Of a stretch of DNA of 47,342 nucleotides, positions 1 through 8,456 are shown one piece after another. Position 1 is the stretch's first letter. Each line of letters starts with the position of its first letter. Position numbers and translations under genes: made by a program. The notes below the pieces were generated by a model. That model made no database searches. It saw nothing but the letters and a program-made list of their open reading frames with translations, and had not been told where the DNA came from. Source of the stretch: Pseudomonadota bacterium (GTDB lineage Bacteria; Myxococcota_A; UBA9042); assembly GCA_005792545.1 (NCBI GenBank), contig SXRM01000317.1:1-47342 (forward strand). Direction: 5' to 3'.

Positions 1-122
1 AGGTGAGTAGCGAGCAGCCACTTGTGCAGCGGGATATGCGAACGCTCGTAAAGCGTCCCCACGGTCACCGTGAAATTCTTGCGGCAGGAATTGCACTGGA
101 ACAGGCCGGGGCGCTGCGAGGC
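1..122 (-). pseudogene. IS1595-family transposase fragment (zinc-ribbon part)
   Basis: Read on the minus strand from about nt 122 to the left edge, the sequence encodes the second half of the N-terminal zinc ribbon of an IS1595-type (ISXO2-like) DDE transposase. A CNSC knuckle is followed by FTVTVGTLYERSHIPLHKW, a stretch highly characteristic of that family. The part carrying the first CxxC pair, which should lie to the right, is absent because pilT sequence starts there. The catalytic domain would lie beyond the left edge. The fragment is therefore truncated at its 5' end within the window, either by a real rearrangement or by a chimeric assembly join. The family call rests on motif recognition; the reason for the truncation is inference. 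Confidence 0.75.
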
Positions 123-746
123 ACCAACCGGCGCAGCCACATCATCACGCTCGAAGACCCCATCGAGTTCGTGCACAAGTCGCAGCGGGCGCTGGTCAAT
201 CAGCGCGAGGTCGGCCCGCATACCCAAAGCTTTGGCCGAGCCTTGCGTGCCGCGTTGCGCGAAGACCCCGACATCGTGCTGGTCGGCGAAATGCGCGACA
301 AAGAGACGATCGCGCTGGCGCTGGAAACCGCCAACACCGGCCACTTGGTGTTCGGCACTTTGCACACCTCGACAGCGATTTCGACGGTGGACCGCATTAT
401 CGACGTGTTTCCGCCGGACCAGCAGTCGCAAGTGCGCACGGTCGTCGCCGAGGTGCTCAAGGGCGTAGTCTCGCAGACGCTGTTGCGGCGCAAAGGCGGC
501 GGGCGCATCGCGGCCCTTGAGGTGCTGATCGGCTCGCATGCGGTGGCCAACCTCATCCGCGAAGGCAAGAACCACCAGATCTTCAACATCATGCTCACGG
601 CCAAGAACCAGGGCAACCAGATGCTCAATGACCAGCTAGAAGCGCTGGTCAAGGACGGCAAGGCCGAGTACGAAGAGGCGCTGATGAAGGCGCTGGACAA
701 ACCCGAACTGGCCAAGCGCTTCGGTCGCGAATACTTTGAGAAGTAG
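123..746 (+). CDS. pilT: Type IV pilus retraction ATPase PilT, 5'-truncated
   Basis: This is the C-terminal part of a PilT-type secretion ATPase, which powers pilus retraction at the inner membrane in twitching motility. Homology begins abruptly at SHIITLEDPIEFVH (about nt 135). It includes the Walker-B/Asp-box region DIVLVGEMRD, the His-box segment GHLVFGTLHT, DRIIDVFPPDQQ, and near the C terminus VANLIREGK, which matches the PilT signature AIRNLIREGK and favours PilT over PilB. The N-terminal PAS-like domain and the Walker A P-loop are missing. The open frame continues upstream to a GTG at nt 3, but that stretch is antisense to the transposase fragment and is not PilT-like. As it stands the gene would give no functional ATPase. 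Confidence 0.85.
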   Translation, partial: TNRRSHIITLEDPIEFVHKSQRALVNQREVGPHTQSFGRALRAALREDPDIVLVGEMRDKETIALALETANTGHLVFGTLHTSTAISTVDRIIDVFPPDQQSQVRTVVAEVLKGVVSQTLLRRKGGGRIAALEVLIGSHAVANLIREGKNHQIFNIMLTAKNQGNQMLNDQLEALVKDGKAEYEEALMKALDKPELAKRFGREYFEK

Positions 747-778
747 AATACTTCGAACAATAGCGAGTATCCCAAACA

Positions 779-1852
779 ATGCAGCATGTCGTGCGTCACC
801 CTCTGCCGGTCAATCGGCGGATTTGGAAAGCTTGTTTTTTGGCTGTAGCCGCCAGCTTTTCCATGTTTGCCGCGGCCAGACCCGCGTGCGCCGCGGCCGA
901 TGCCGGGCGTTACCTACACAAACAGGGCAGCAAGACCTTGAAAGACGCCGTGCAGGGCGAGCTCGGCGCCGCCAAGAAAGCAGGACAGGGCGTAGTGCTG
1001 ATGTTCACCAGCGATTGGTGCTCGCCGTGCAAGGCCATCAAAGAGTTCGTCAAAGGCTCAGCGGTCGTCCGCAAAGCGCTCGCCAAAGGCAGGTTGCTCT
1101 ACATTGACGTCGACGAGTGGCGCGGTCCGGCCCAGACACTCATCGCCGGCGTCGACGCCAGCAAGCTGCCGACGCTGGTGCGCCTCGACGCCGACTGGAA
1201 GGTGCTACAGACGTGCTTCGGCAGCGAACTCGGCCTGTTGCACGAGGATGCCATCGCACACAATTTGGGCCGCCTGCTTGAGGGAAAGCCCATCGAAAAG
1301 CCGTTCTATGACGGCAAGCCCGACCTGGAGCGCGAGTTCATCGGCAAGCAGTCCGAGGCCCAGACCGCCAAGACCAAGGGCGTGCCGACGCTGGAGGTCA
1401 AAGCCAAAGGTGGCGCCAGCGACCGCACCGTCCGCCTGATCCTGCGCAACCATGACGGGCCGCGGCGGTGGTATTTGGTGCCTGCGCGGCTCGATGGGCC
1501 GCTGAGCGAGCACCCGAGTGTGCGGCAATGGTGGCGGGTTCGTTGGACCGAGCATGTCAGGGCGGACTATCTGCGCCTGGTCGGGTCGCCCGAATTCTAT
1601 GCAATCCCCGTTGCCGGGTACGGATCGGTCGAGATTGAGAGTCTGCCGATGGCCGGCGCCAGCAAGGATGGAAAGTTTGTTGTTTTCGAGCTGGACTACC
1701 TCAAATTCGATGGGCAGGATCAGCAATTCCAGACCAAGCTGCCGTACTCGCTGAAAATTGCCAACTTTGGACAGCAGGCGGTAGCGGGGCAGGGCGAGCA
1801 CCCCAAAGTCGAACTGCGGGTGCGCGCGCGGCACACGGCCGTGGTGAAGTAG
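779..1852 (+). CDS. Exported thioredoxin-fold protein
   Basis: A 357-residue protein with a Sec signal peptide (hydrophobic core about residues 17-33, likely cleavage after ACAAA near residue 40) and a thioredoxin-like domain at about 50-165. The active-site motif is WCSPC (C81, C84), followed by a plausible cis-proline loop in KLPTLVRL. It is predicted to act in the periplasm in thiol-disulfide exchange. The C-terminal half (about 200-357) is a beta-rich region I do not recognise. The ATG at 779 is used because it directly precedes the signal peptide; no good ribosome-binding site is visible. The stop lies 6 nt before the next gene, so the two are probably co-transcribed. The redox partner is unknown. 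Confidence 0.75.
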   Translation: MQHVVRHPLPVNRRIWKACFLAVAASFSMFAAARPACAAADAGRYLHKQGSKTLKDAVQGELGAAKKAGQGVVLMFTSDWCSPCKAIKEFVKGSAVVRKALAKGRLLYIDVDEWRGPAQTLIAGVDASKLPTLVRLDADWKVLQTCFGSELGLLHEDAIAHNLGRLLEGKPIEKPFYDGKPDLEREFIGKQSEAQTAKTKGVPTLEVKAKGGASDRTVRLILRNHDGPRRWYLVPARLDGPLSEHPSVRQWWRVRWTEHVRADYLRLVGSPEFYAIPVAGYGSVEIESLPMAGASKDGKFVVFELDYLKFDGQDQQFQTKLPYSLKIANFGQQAVAGQGEHPKVELRVRARHTAVVK

Positions 1853-1858
1853 CCTCCG

Positions 1859-4096
1859 GTGCGACATCCAAGCCTGTCGGATTGCGAAGTCCTGCGGTGT
1901 GGCGTCTGTGGCGTGGTCACCCTGGTGCTGGCCACTGGGCTTGGCTTTGCCCCGGCGGCTCACGCCGATCGCCCCAGTGTGCGCGTGCAACCGCGCACTC
2001 AACCGTTGTTGCTGGATGGTCGCCTGGACGAGGCGGCATGGGTCGGTGCTGGCACCAGCGCGGGATTCGTCGAGCGCAAACCCGCACTGGGTGCGCAACC
2101 GCGCGACGCGACAAGGTTCGCCTTGCTGGTTGACCGCGCGGCTCTGTGGGTGGGCGTTTGGTGCGACGACGGCCAGCCCGACGGTATCCGCGCACGCACT
2201 ACCGCCCGGGACACCTTTGCGCTGTTCGCCGACGACGCCATCAGCGTCAAAATCGACGCCACCCAGGACAAGCGGACCACCCACGGCTTCGCGCTCAACC
2301 CGGCGGGCGCACGGCTAGACTACCGCGGCGTCGACGAAGCCGAAATGAAGATCGAGGCCGACGCGGTCTGGCAGGGTGCTGCGGCGCGCAGCGGCCGCGG
2401 CTGGACAGCGGAATTCCGGATTCCTTGGGGTAGCTTGGGCCTGGATCCGCAGCGCTTGCCCGACCAAATCGGCCTGAACTTCAGCCGCGACCACAGCCGC
2501 CGCAACGCCACCTACGACTGGGCGTTGATGCCGCCGCCGTACTCGCCGATTGCCGCGAGCCTGTACGGCCGCGCTTGGGGCCTCGCCGTCGCCGCTACCG
2601 AAGCGGCCGAAACAAGCGCAGCCGGCGCCGACCTCGCCGCGCAGGCCACGCAGAGCCAACAAGCGGCGGCAGCGCTGCGAGAACAGGCCTCGGTGGTGGT
2701 GCCCTATTTGCTGGCCGGCGTCGACCATGCTGCCGGCGCTGTCTCGTCACGCTGGAATCTCGGCGTGGACTGGAACGGGCCGCTATGGGAGCGCGCACGC
2801 GGGCAAGCGACCGTGAACACCGACTTTGCCCAGGTCGACCTCGACAACCGAGTGGTCAACCTGACGCGGTTCAGTTTGTTCATGCCTGAAAAGCGTGATT
2901 TTTTTAACAAAGACGTGGACCTCTACGCAGTCGGACGACCACAAGCGCTGCAGCTGTTCTACAGTCGCACCATTGGCCTGTCGAATACGGCCGCCGTGCC
3001 GATCCTGGCCGGACTCAAGGTCGCTGGCCAGGCGGGCGAGCAATTGCGCTACGGTGCCTTGGAAGTCGCGACCGGCACACCGCGCAATCCGCAGGCCGTG
3101 ATGGGCGCAATGCGCGGCGTGGTCGACCTGGGCAGCGGCAGCAAGGTTGGCACCATGTTCACGCATCGGGTTGGCGATGGCCCCACCAACCTCGCGGGTG
3201 GCTTTGACGCGACACTGCGCGCAGCGGATTCGCGCTTACTTGGCGAAGCCTACGCCTTGGCCAGCAGCGACGACGGCAACGCGGCGGCGGCCGGCGGTGT
3301 TGACCTGCAGTGGCGCGGGCTACTGGTTCGTCCCAAGTTGAACTACCACTTTGCGCAGGATTCGTTTCGACCAGCGCTCGGCTTTGCGCAGCGCACGGGC
3401 ATGCACGACGGCGCCGTGTCGTTGACGGTGGAACCGCGCATTGGCGACTGGGGCTTGGAGAAGCTGAACTGCAGCACCAAGCTGCGCGGCGTCGCTGGGA
3501 TGTCGGCTGGCAGGTTGCTCGACCGCAGCTGGGGCTGCGACTGTACGCTCATCTGGAACAGTGGCTGGACGCTCAACGCGTCCGGCGAAAGGGCTTCCAT
3601 CACCGCGCTTGAGCCGTTCACCTTTGGCCGCAACGTCGCCGTGGCGGCTGGGCAGTACGAATCGAGCGGTGGCGGCGTCGAGTTCAGCAGCCCCGGCGTC
3701 GACGACGTCGTAGTTGGCTTTGGGGTTGGCACGGGCGAACTGTTCGGCGGAACGGACACCGGCGCCGGCGGCAGCCTGACTTTACTCGCAGGCCAGCGAC
3801 TGCGGTTGGAACTGAGCGGCGAGTGGCACCGCATCGACATGCCCAACCCGGCCGACGACTTTGACTCGCTGGTCGTCAACGGCCGGGTGGCTGTCGGCCT
3901 GTCGCCGGATCTGAACCTGGACGGCTACGGCGGCTACAACCACGTGGCGCGGCAGCTCATCGCGCAGCTGCGGTTGCGCTGGACGTGGACCCAGGCCAGC
4001 GACCTGTTCGTGGTGTGGCAGGAAACCCTGGCCACGGCACCGTGGTCGGTCACCGCGACGAGCGTCGTGGCCAAAGCGACGTGGGCTGTGTTCTGA
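1859..4096 (+). CDS. DUF5916 protein with CBM9-like N-terminal domain
   Basis: A 745-residue exported protein. A GTG start is followed by a signal peptide ending near residue 36 (AHAD). Residues about 45-230 resemble a carbohydrate-binding module family 9 domain, with the typical opening LLLDGRLDEAAW and the later FRIPWGSLGL. The rest matches DUF5916: NTDFAQVDLDNRVVNLTRFS, MPEKRDFF and LFYSRTIGL. DUF5916 regions are beta-strand rich and are generally thought to be outer-membrane or surface associated. The substrate is unknown. The short gap to the thioredoxin-fold gene suggests one transcript, perhaps with that protein helping disulfide handling in the envelope (inference). Confidence 0.82.
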   Translation: MRHPSLSDCEVLRCGVCGVVTLVLATGLGFAPAAHADRPSVRVQPRTQPLLLDGRLDEAAWVGAGTSAGFVERKPALGAQPRDATRFALLVDRAALWVGVWCDDGQPDGIRARTTARDTFALFADDAISVKIDATQDKRTTHGFALNPAGARLDYRGVDEAEMKIEADAVWQGAAARSGRGWTAEFRIPWGSLGLDPQRLPDQIGLNFSRDHSRRNATYDWALMPPPYSPIAASLYGRAWGLAVAATEAAETSAAGADLAAQATQSQQAAAALREQASVVVPYLLAGVDHAAGAVSSRWNLGVDWNGPLWERARGQATVNTDFAQVDLDNRVVNLTRFSLFMPEKRDFFNKDVDLYAVGRPQALQLFYSRTIGLSNTAAVPILAGLKVAGQAGEQLRYGALEVATGTPRNPQAVMGAMRGVVDLGSGSKVGTMFTHRVGDGPTNLAGGFDATLRAADSRLLGEAYALASSDDGNAAAAGGVDLQWRGLLVRPKLNYHFAQDSFRPALGFAQRTGMHDGAVSLTVEPRIGDWGLEKLNCSTKLRGVAGMSAGRLLDRSWGCDCTLIWNSGWTLNASGERASITALEPFTFGRNVAVAAGQYESSGGGVEFSSPGVDDVVVGFGVGTGELFGGTDTGAGGSLTLLAGQRLRLELSGEWHRIDMPNPADDFDSLVVNGRVAVGLSPDLNLDGYGGYNHVARQLIAQLRLRWTWTQASDLFVVWQETLATAPWSVTATSVVAKATWAVF

Positions 4097-4137
4097 ATTC
4101 GGCAACGGATTGAAAACGTGACTCTTCACATTTCGCC

Positions 4138-4167
4138 TTGGACGCCGCTGCGGGCCTGCGGCATACT
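4138..4167 (+). promoter_or_regulatory. Candidate sigma70-like promoter for the 4208 gene
   Basis: TTGGAC at 4138-4143 and CATACT at 4162-4167 are separated by 18 nt. The expected transcript start near 4175 lies upstream of the ATG pair at 4208/4211 but downstream of the alternative GTG at 4118. This supports the shorter form of the following gene. Confidence 0.45.
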
Positions 4168-4207
4168 ATTGGCCTCGCGGCTGCCATTTCGGTGCGCCCG
4201 CAGGTGG

Positions 4208-4870
4208 ATGATGGCAGGCTTTTCGGTGCGTTCGGCGGTGTTGTCGGTGGTAATCTCGGCTACGGCCCTGGCTGCCGTGCTGCCTGCGGCCCCCGCGGCG
4301 GCGATGACGGTGTTGCAGGTCGACCTCAAGGCGCTGGTGACGACGGCCGACCAGGTGCTGTACGGCAAGGTCGCCGGCACGCGCGTGCTCGACCGTCGCA
4401 AAGAGGGCCGCGGCGTTTGGACCGAGATCAGCCTGGACGTCGCTGAGGTTTGGAAGGGCGACGCCCGACTGGCCGGCAAGCGCTTTGCCTGGATGCACGT
4501 CGGCGGCACAACGCCCGATGGCATCACCGTCCACGTGCCCGGCATGCCGACCTTTGCGGCCGGCGAAGAGACCGTGGTCATCCTCGAGAAGAACTCGGAG
4601 TCGCACGTCGTGTCTGGTGGCCCACAAGGCAAATTCAGCGTCAAGACGCTGCCCACGGGTCAAAAAACCGTGACGCGCGAGCTGCCCGACGTCCACTTCG
4701 TGCGGCGCGACCCCCAGTCTGGTGCGATGCAGGCCGCGCCCAAGCCGGTGGCCATCGTCCGCACGCTCAACGAGTTTCGCGCCGAAGTTGCCGTCTATGT
4801 CGCAGACGCGGCGAAGGCCAGCGGTCAGTCCAAGCCGGCGCCGGCCAAGGCCGGCAGCGTCGCCAAGTAG
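4208..4870 (+). CDS. Small exported protein of unknown function
   Basis: From the ATG at 4208 (or the adjacent 4211) this gives a protein of about 220 residues that opens with a clear signal peptide (MMAGFSVRSAVLSVVISATA, cleavage near APAAA). The mature part is about 190 residues with no family I recognise. It has several beta-strand-like segments (VLYGKVAG, WTEISLDVAEVWKG, TVVILEKNS) and ends in an Ala/Lys/Pro-rich tail. The pattern of a tracked conductance such as VWKGD...GKRFAW followed by GEETVVIL is reminiscent of small exported proteins common in myxobacteria, but no function follows from it. The frame stays open upstream to a GTG at 4118, yet that version would bury the signal peptide and lies upstream of the promoter candidate. 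It precedes the metalloprotease gene by 35 nt. Confidence 0.68.
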   Translation: MMAGFSVRSAVLSVVISATALAAVLPAAPAAAMTVLQVDLKALVTTADQVLYGKVAGTRVLDRRKEGRGVWTEISLDVAEVWKGDARLAGKRFAWMHVGGTTPDGITVHVPGMPTFAAGEETVVILEKNSESHVVSGGPQGKFSVKTLPTGQKTVTRELPDVHFVRRDPQSGAMQAAPKPVAIVRTLNEFRAEVAVYVADAAKASGQSKPAPAKAGSVAK

Positions 4871-4905
4871 TTCTCCCCTCCGCGCGTTTCGCCACCAGGA
4901 TCCCC

Positions 4906-7176
4906 ATGCTCGCAAGCTTCTGGCGGCGGCCTGCCCGCGCCCTCGTTCCCTTTGCGCTGGTCTTTGCGGTGGCGGTCTTCGCTGCGCCTGCGCAGGTGTG
5001 GGCGTTTGCCATCGCCACCACCACGCCGACGTCCAAAACGATCCAGCGCTGGTTTTCGAACAACGTCATGTTCTACATGCATCCGGCGTGCTCCCCTGAC
5101 GTCAAGAACGACGTATGCAAGGACCAATTGCGCGCCGGCTGGAAGGGCTGGATGGCGCAGACCTGTACTGCACTCAAGTTCACCGAGGGCTACCACTGTA
5201 ACACCGCGCAGGGCAAGTGCCTTTTTGACAAGAACGTGATTTGCAAAGCCGACGCCGACTGCCCTGCCGCCAACAACCTCAACGTCGCGCCGATGGGATA
5301 CAACACCAACAGCCGCAACGAGTTGGTGTGGATCGAGACCAGCAACTGGAAGTTCGGCCAGTACGTCTTGGGCGTCACCTCGCCGGTGACCTACAACAAC
5401 GGCGCCATTTTCGAAGCCGACATCGCCTTCAACGGCTACCAATACAAGTGGGTCGCCGACCCGGGCTCGATTGGTGGCGGGCTCATGGACATCCTAAGCG
5501 TCGCCATCCACGAACAAGGGCACTTCTTTGGGGTGCAGCACATGCTGCCGGGCTCCTACGGCGACAAAGATCCGCCGACCATGGCACCGAGCGTCGACCC
5601 GTTCGGCAAGAGCGCTTCGCTCACGGTCGATGACGGCAAAGCCATCTGCTTCTTGAATCCCAAGGACGCCACTTACAAGTGCGCCAACGACGCCGACTGC
5701 CCGTACGTCAACGAGAAAGACAAGTCCAGCGGTCAAGAATACTACGCGGCAAAGTTGACCTGCGCGTCGGGCGTGTGCGGCTTTGGTGGCAGTTCGACTA
5801 CGCCGGTCGGCACATCGGACCTGGGCGGCGGTTGCGCGGGCGACAAAGACTGCAAGTCGCCCCTGTTCTGCCAACCTGCCGGCAACAAAGGCTATTGCAG
5901 TCAGCTGTGCGTGCCTCAACAGAAGAACTGCCCGACGGGCTTTACCTGCTTCGCCTACCAGGGCAAGCCGACCCAGGGCGCGTGCCTGCCAAGCTCCGGC
6001 CAGACGGTGCCGACCAAGCTGCCCGGCGAGCCGTGCGGCAACTCCGGCGAGTGCAAGTCGCTGATGTGCCTGTCGGGCGTGTGCCGCGTCAAGTGCACGC
6101 CTGCGTCGCCCGTCGAGTGCAACAAGGACACCGAGACTTGCGCGCCGATTCCGGCCACCGGCATTGGCGCCTGCGTGCCCGACGACAAGCCCAAGCTCAA
6201 GCCCGTGGGCAGCGCCTGCGCCGCGCCGACCGAGTGCGAGAACGGGCTGTGCCTCAAAGACAGCGGCACGGCCAGCACCGGTGTGTGCCGGTTGCCTTGC
6301 AAAGGCAAAGGCTCTTGCCCCGATGGCTTTGCGTGTGTGCCCCAGTCGGGCGGGTTTGAAGCGTGCATGCCGGGCAGCGACAAGCTACCCGCCGGCAGCG
6401 AGTGCAAAGCGCCGGCCGACTGCCTCAATGGCCCCTGCGTGGCTTATGGTGGCAAGCAGTTCTGCTCGCAGACCTGCAAGGCGGGCGACGCCGGTGCATG
6501 TCCCTGTGGCATGACGTGCGAAGAGTCGACCGCCGGCCACCTTTGCCTGCCCGGCAAGAAAGTTGGCTGTGCCGAAATCGGCAGCCAGTGTAGCGACACT
6601 TCCGAGTGCGTGTCCGGCGCCCTGTGCTTCGCCGGCGCCTGTCAGCTTGGCTGCGACGTGCGCAACGCCACCAACTGTGGTCCAGGCGAGGGCTGCCAGC
6701 GGGTCGAAGCCAATACACCGCAAGGTGCCTGTGTTGCCGTCGGCAAAGGTCAGCTTTCCGATGCCTGCCAGAAGGATGGCGACTGCCAGTCTTTGTTCTG
6801 CGACGTTGACGTCACCAACAACGGTGAGAAGCGCTGCCTCAAGCCCTGCGACCCCGACAACGACCAGTGCGGCACCGGCTTTGTCTGCAACGCCGTCACC
6901 GACTATGTCGGCGGCTGTCTGCTGGCCGACGCGGTGCCCAGCAAGCCGACTGCGGGGGCAGATGCCGGCGGTGACACCGGCGCAGTCGGCAACCCCGGTT
7001 TGGGTGGTGGAACCGGTGGCACGGGCGGCAACACCGGCAATACCGGTGGCGGCGGCAGTAGCGGCGGCCTGTGTGCGGCTTCGCGCTCGGCCTCTTCGTC
7101 GGCGCCATTGGCATTGCTGCTGCTGGCCATCGGCGCGGGTGCCGCGATGCTGCGGGCGCGGCGCCGTCCGGCCTAA
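4906..7176 (+). CDS. Cys-rich secreted metzincin-type protease with C-terminal sorting tail
   Basis: A 756-residue protein. The ATG at 4906 has AGGA 5 nt upstream and starts a signal peptide of about 33 residues; the frame is open much further upstream but only as a shadow of the preceding gene. Residues about 40-260 form a zinc protease domain with HEQGHFFGVQH (residues 202-212), the HExxHxxGxxH metzincin/matrixin signature, so E203 is the expected catalytic base. From about 290 to 680 come repeated Cys-rich segments (GGGCAGDKDCKSPLFC and the like), typical of myxobacterial secreted proteins. A Gly/Thr/Asn-rich linker is followed by a tail with one Cys, a hydrophobic stretch (LALLLLAIGAGAAML) and terminal Arg residues, the layout of MYXO-CTERM sorting signals. 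Predicted to be surface-anchored or released. Confidence 0.85.
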   Translation: MLASFWRRPARALVPFALVFAVAVFAAPAQVWAFAIATTTPTSKTIQRWFSNNVMFYMHPACSPDVKNDVCKDQLRAGWKGWMAQTCTALKFTEGYHCNTAQGKCLFDKNVICKADADCPAANNLNVAPMGYNTNSRNELVWIETSNWKFGQYVLGVTSPVTYNNGAIFEADIAFNGYQYKWVADPGSIGGGLMDILSVAIHEQGHFFGVQHMLPGSYGDKDPPTMAPSVDPFGKSASLTVDDGKAICFLNPKDATYKCANDADCPYVNEKDKSSGQEYYAAKLTCASGVCGFGGSSTTPVGTSDLGGGCAGDKDCKSPLFCQPAGNKGYCSQLCVPQQKNCPTGFTCFAYQGKPTQGACLPSSGQTVPTKLPGEPCGNSGECKSLMCLSGVCRVKCTPASPVECNKDTETCAPIPATGIGACVPDDKPKLKPVGSACAAPTECENGLCLKDSGTASTGVCRLPCKGKGSCPDGFACVPQSGGFEACMPGSDKLPAGSECKAPADCLNGPCVAYGGKQFCSQTCKAGDAGACPCGMTCEESTAGHLCLPGKKVGCAEIGSQCSDTSECVSGALCFAGACQLGCDVRNATNCGPGEGCQRVEANTPQGACVAVGKGQLSDACQKDGDCQSLFCDVDVTNNGEKRCLKPCDPDNDQCGTGFVCNAVTDYVGGCLLADAVPSKPTAGADAGGDTGAVGNPGLGGGTGGTGGNTGNTGGGGSSGGLCAASRSASSSAPLALLLLAIGAGAAMLRARRRPA

Positions 7177-7184
7177 GGGCGCGT

Positions 7185-7305
7185 AAAAAATCTACTCGAT
7201 TTTCTACGGGCGCCCATTTGCCAGCTCAGTGGGTCGCAAGCTCGCGTCTTTGCAAGCCGACTCGCCGCTCCGCAGTCTGCCGAGGTCGAGTGAGTTATTC
7301 TTTGA
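7185..7305. repeat. Dispersed intergenic repeat, copy A
   Basis: A 121-bp stretch starting 8 nt after the metalloprotease stop codon. It matches copy B at 46727-46847 with about 13 differences by manual alignment (near 89% identity), and its core matches copy C at 38544-38600 on the other strand. The left end carries a small perfect inverted repeat, AAAATC-5 nt-GATTTT, which is kept in copy B although the loop differs. Confidence 0.8.
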
Positions 7306-7333
7306 CATGCCCTAATCGCCAAGTCCCTACCTC

Positions 7334-8317
7334 ATGAAGACCCTGTTCTGCCCACCCTGCGCGGGCGAAGGCGTGACGGCGCCCTTGTCCGTCTCGCTGC
7401 AGTGCGGCGCGTGCGGTCGGCAGTGGCCAGTGCTGGCCGGCGGCACCGATTTCATCGCTGTGCTGTTGCCGGACCCAGATGCGGCTGCCCGCATGGTGGG
7501 ACTGGTTTCGGCCATGCTGCGCGATCCGGGGCAGTTGGCGACCTGGCTCGACAGCGGTGACGCGCTGGAAGCGGCGATGGCAGGCGGGTTGCTGACCTAT
7601 GCCCAGGCGCACTTTGGTGGCTGCGCGGTGCCGCCGCTGCCGGCCGCGGACCTCGGCTGGCTGCTGCGCGCGTGGACGGACGACCTTCCGGCGGGGCCGA
7701 TAGGGCTGCTCGGCTGCGCGACAGGGGGCGAAGCCTGGGCGATGCGCCACGTTGCGGCCATGCGCGACCGCACGGTCTGGCTGGTTGATGCCAACCTGGC
7801 GGCACTGGCCTGGGGCCAAATGCTTTTCGACAACGGCAGTGTGGTGCTGCCCCATCGCACCAGTGCGACGCGCATCGACTGGCGCACGACGCAGTTGCCC
7901 GAGGCGGCGCCGAACGTGCGCTGGCTGTGTGCCGACGCGCTGTTTCCGCCGTTTGCGGCCGGGTCGCTGTCGGCCGTGGTCACGCTCAACCTGTTGGATT
8001 CTATCTCAGATCCGTTTGCGCTGGTGCAGCAGGTCGAGGCGCTGCTTGCGCCGGGTGGTGTGTGGATTCTGGCCAGTCCGTGGAACTGGCAGACATCGGT
8101 GACGCCACCCAAGCGGCAGTTGGAGCGACACATCCCAGGCGAAGACGTGGATCAGGGAATCGTAGACCTCGTCACGGGTCGCACCCTGGCCGGGCTTGGC
8201 GACGGCCTGCAGGTGGAGTGGCGCGCCGACGACGTGCCGTGGCGGCTGCAGGTTCACCCACGCTTCGCGGCGCACTATCGCTTGCAGGTGGTTCGGCTGC
8301 GCAAGTCGAGTCAGTAG
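7334..8317 (+). CDS. SAM-dependent methyltransferase with Trm112-like zinc ribbon
   Basis: A 327-residue protein. The N terminus has two CxxC pairs (C6/C9, C24/C27) in a Trm112-like small zinc-binding domain. From about residue 110 onward it looks like a class I methyltransferase. GPIGLLGCATGGEAW fits the glycine-rich SAM-binding motif I, VWLVDANLAAL the acidic end of strand 2, WLCADALFPPFAAGSLSAVV the motif with the conserved Asp, and LAPGGVWILASPW a post-motif strand. Length and layout resemble other zinc-ribbon methyltransferases, but the substrate cannot be read from sequence. The ATG at 7334 has no clear Shine-Dalgarno; the dispersed repeat ends 28 nt upstream. Confidence 0.7.
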   Translation: MKTLFCPPCAGEGVTAPLSVSLQCGACGRQWPVLAGGTDFIAVLLPDPDAAARMVGLVSAMLRDPGQLATWLDSGDALEAAMAGGLLTYAQAHFGGCAVPPLPAADLGWLLRAWTDDLPAGPIGLLGCATGGEAWAMRHVAAMRDRTVWLVDANLAALAWGQMLFDNGSVVLPHRTSATRIDWRTTQLPEAAPNVRWLCADALFPPFAAGSLSAVVTLNLLDSISDPFALVQQVEALLAPGGVWILASPWNWQTSVTPPKRQLERHIPGEDVDQGIVDLVTGRTLAGLGDGLQVEWRADDVPWRLQVHPRFAAHYRLQVVRLRKSSQ

Positions 8318-8389
8318 CCACGGCTGTTGGGCGCAATTCGCAAAGCTTCATGGCGCGCTCGACAATTGCGCACCGGCGCATGCTCCTCA

Positions 8390-8418
8390 TTGACCCTCGT
8401 CCCACACGGCACGATACT
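8390..8418 (+). promoter_or_regulatory. Sigma70-like promoter for the PilZ gene
   Basis: TTGACC at 8390-8395 and GATACT at 8413-8418 are separated by exactly 17 nt. The predicted start of transcription is about 30 nt before the ATG at 8457. This is one of the clearest promoter matches in the window. Confidence 0.6.
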
Positions 8419-8456
8419 GCGCGCCTTGCCGCCCGCCGGCGCCAGGGTTGTCGCCG

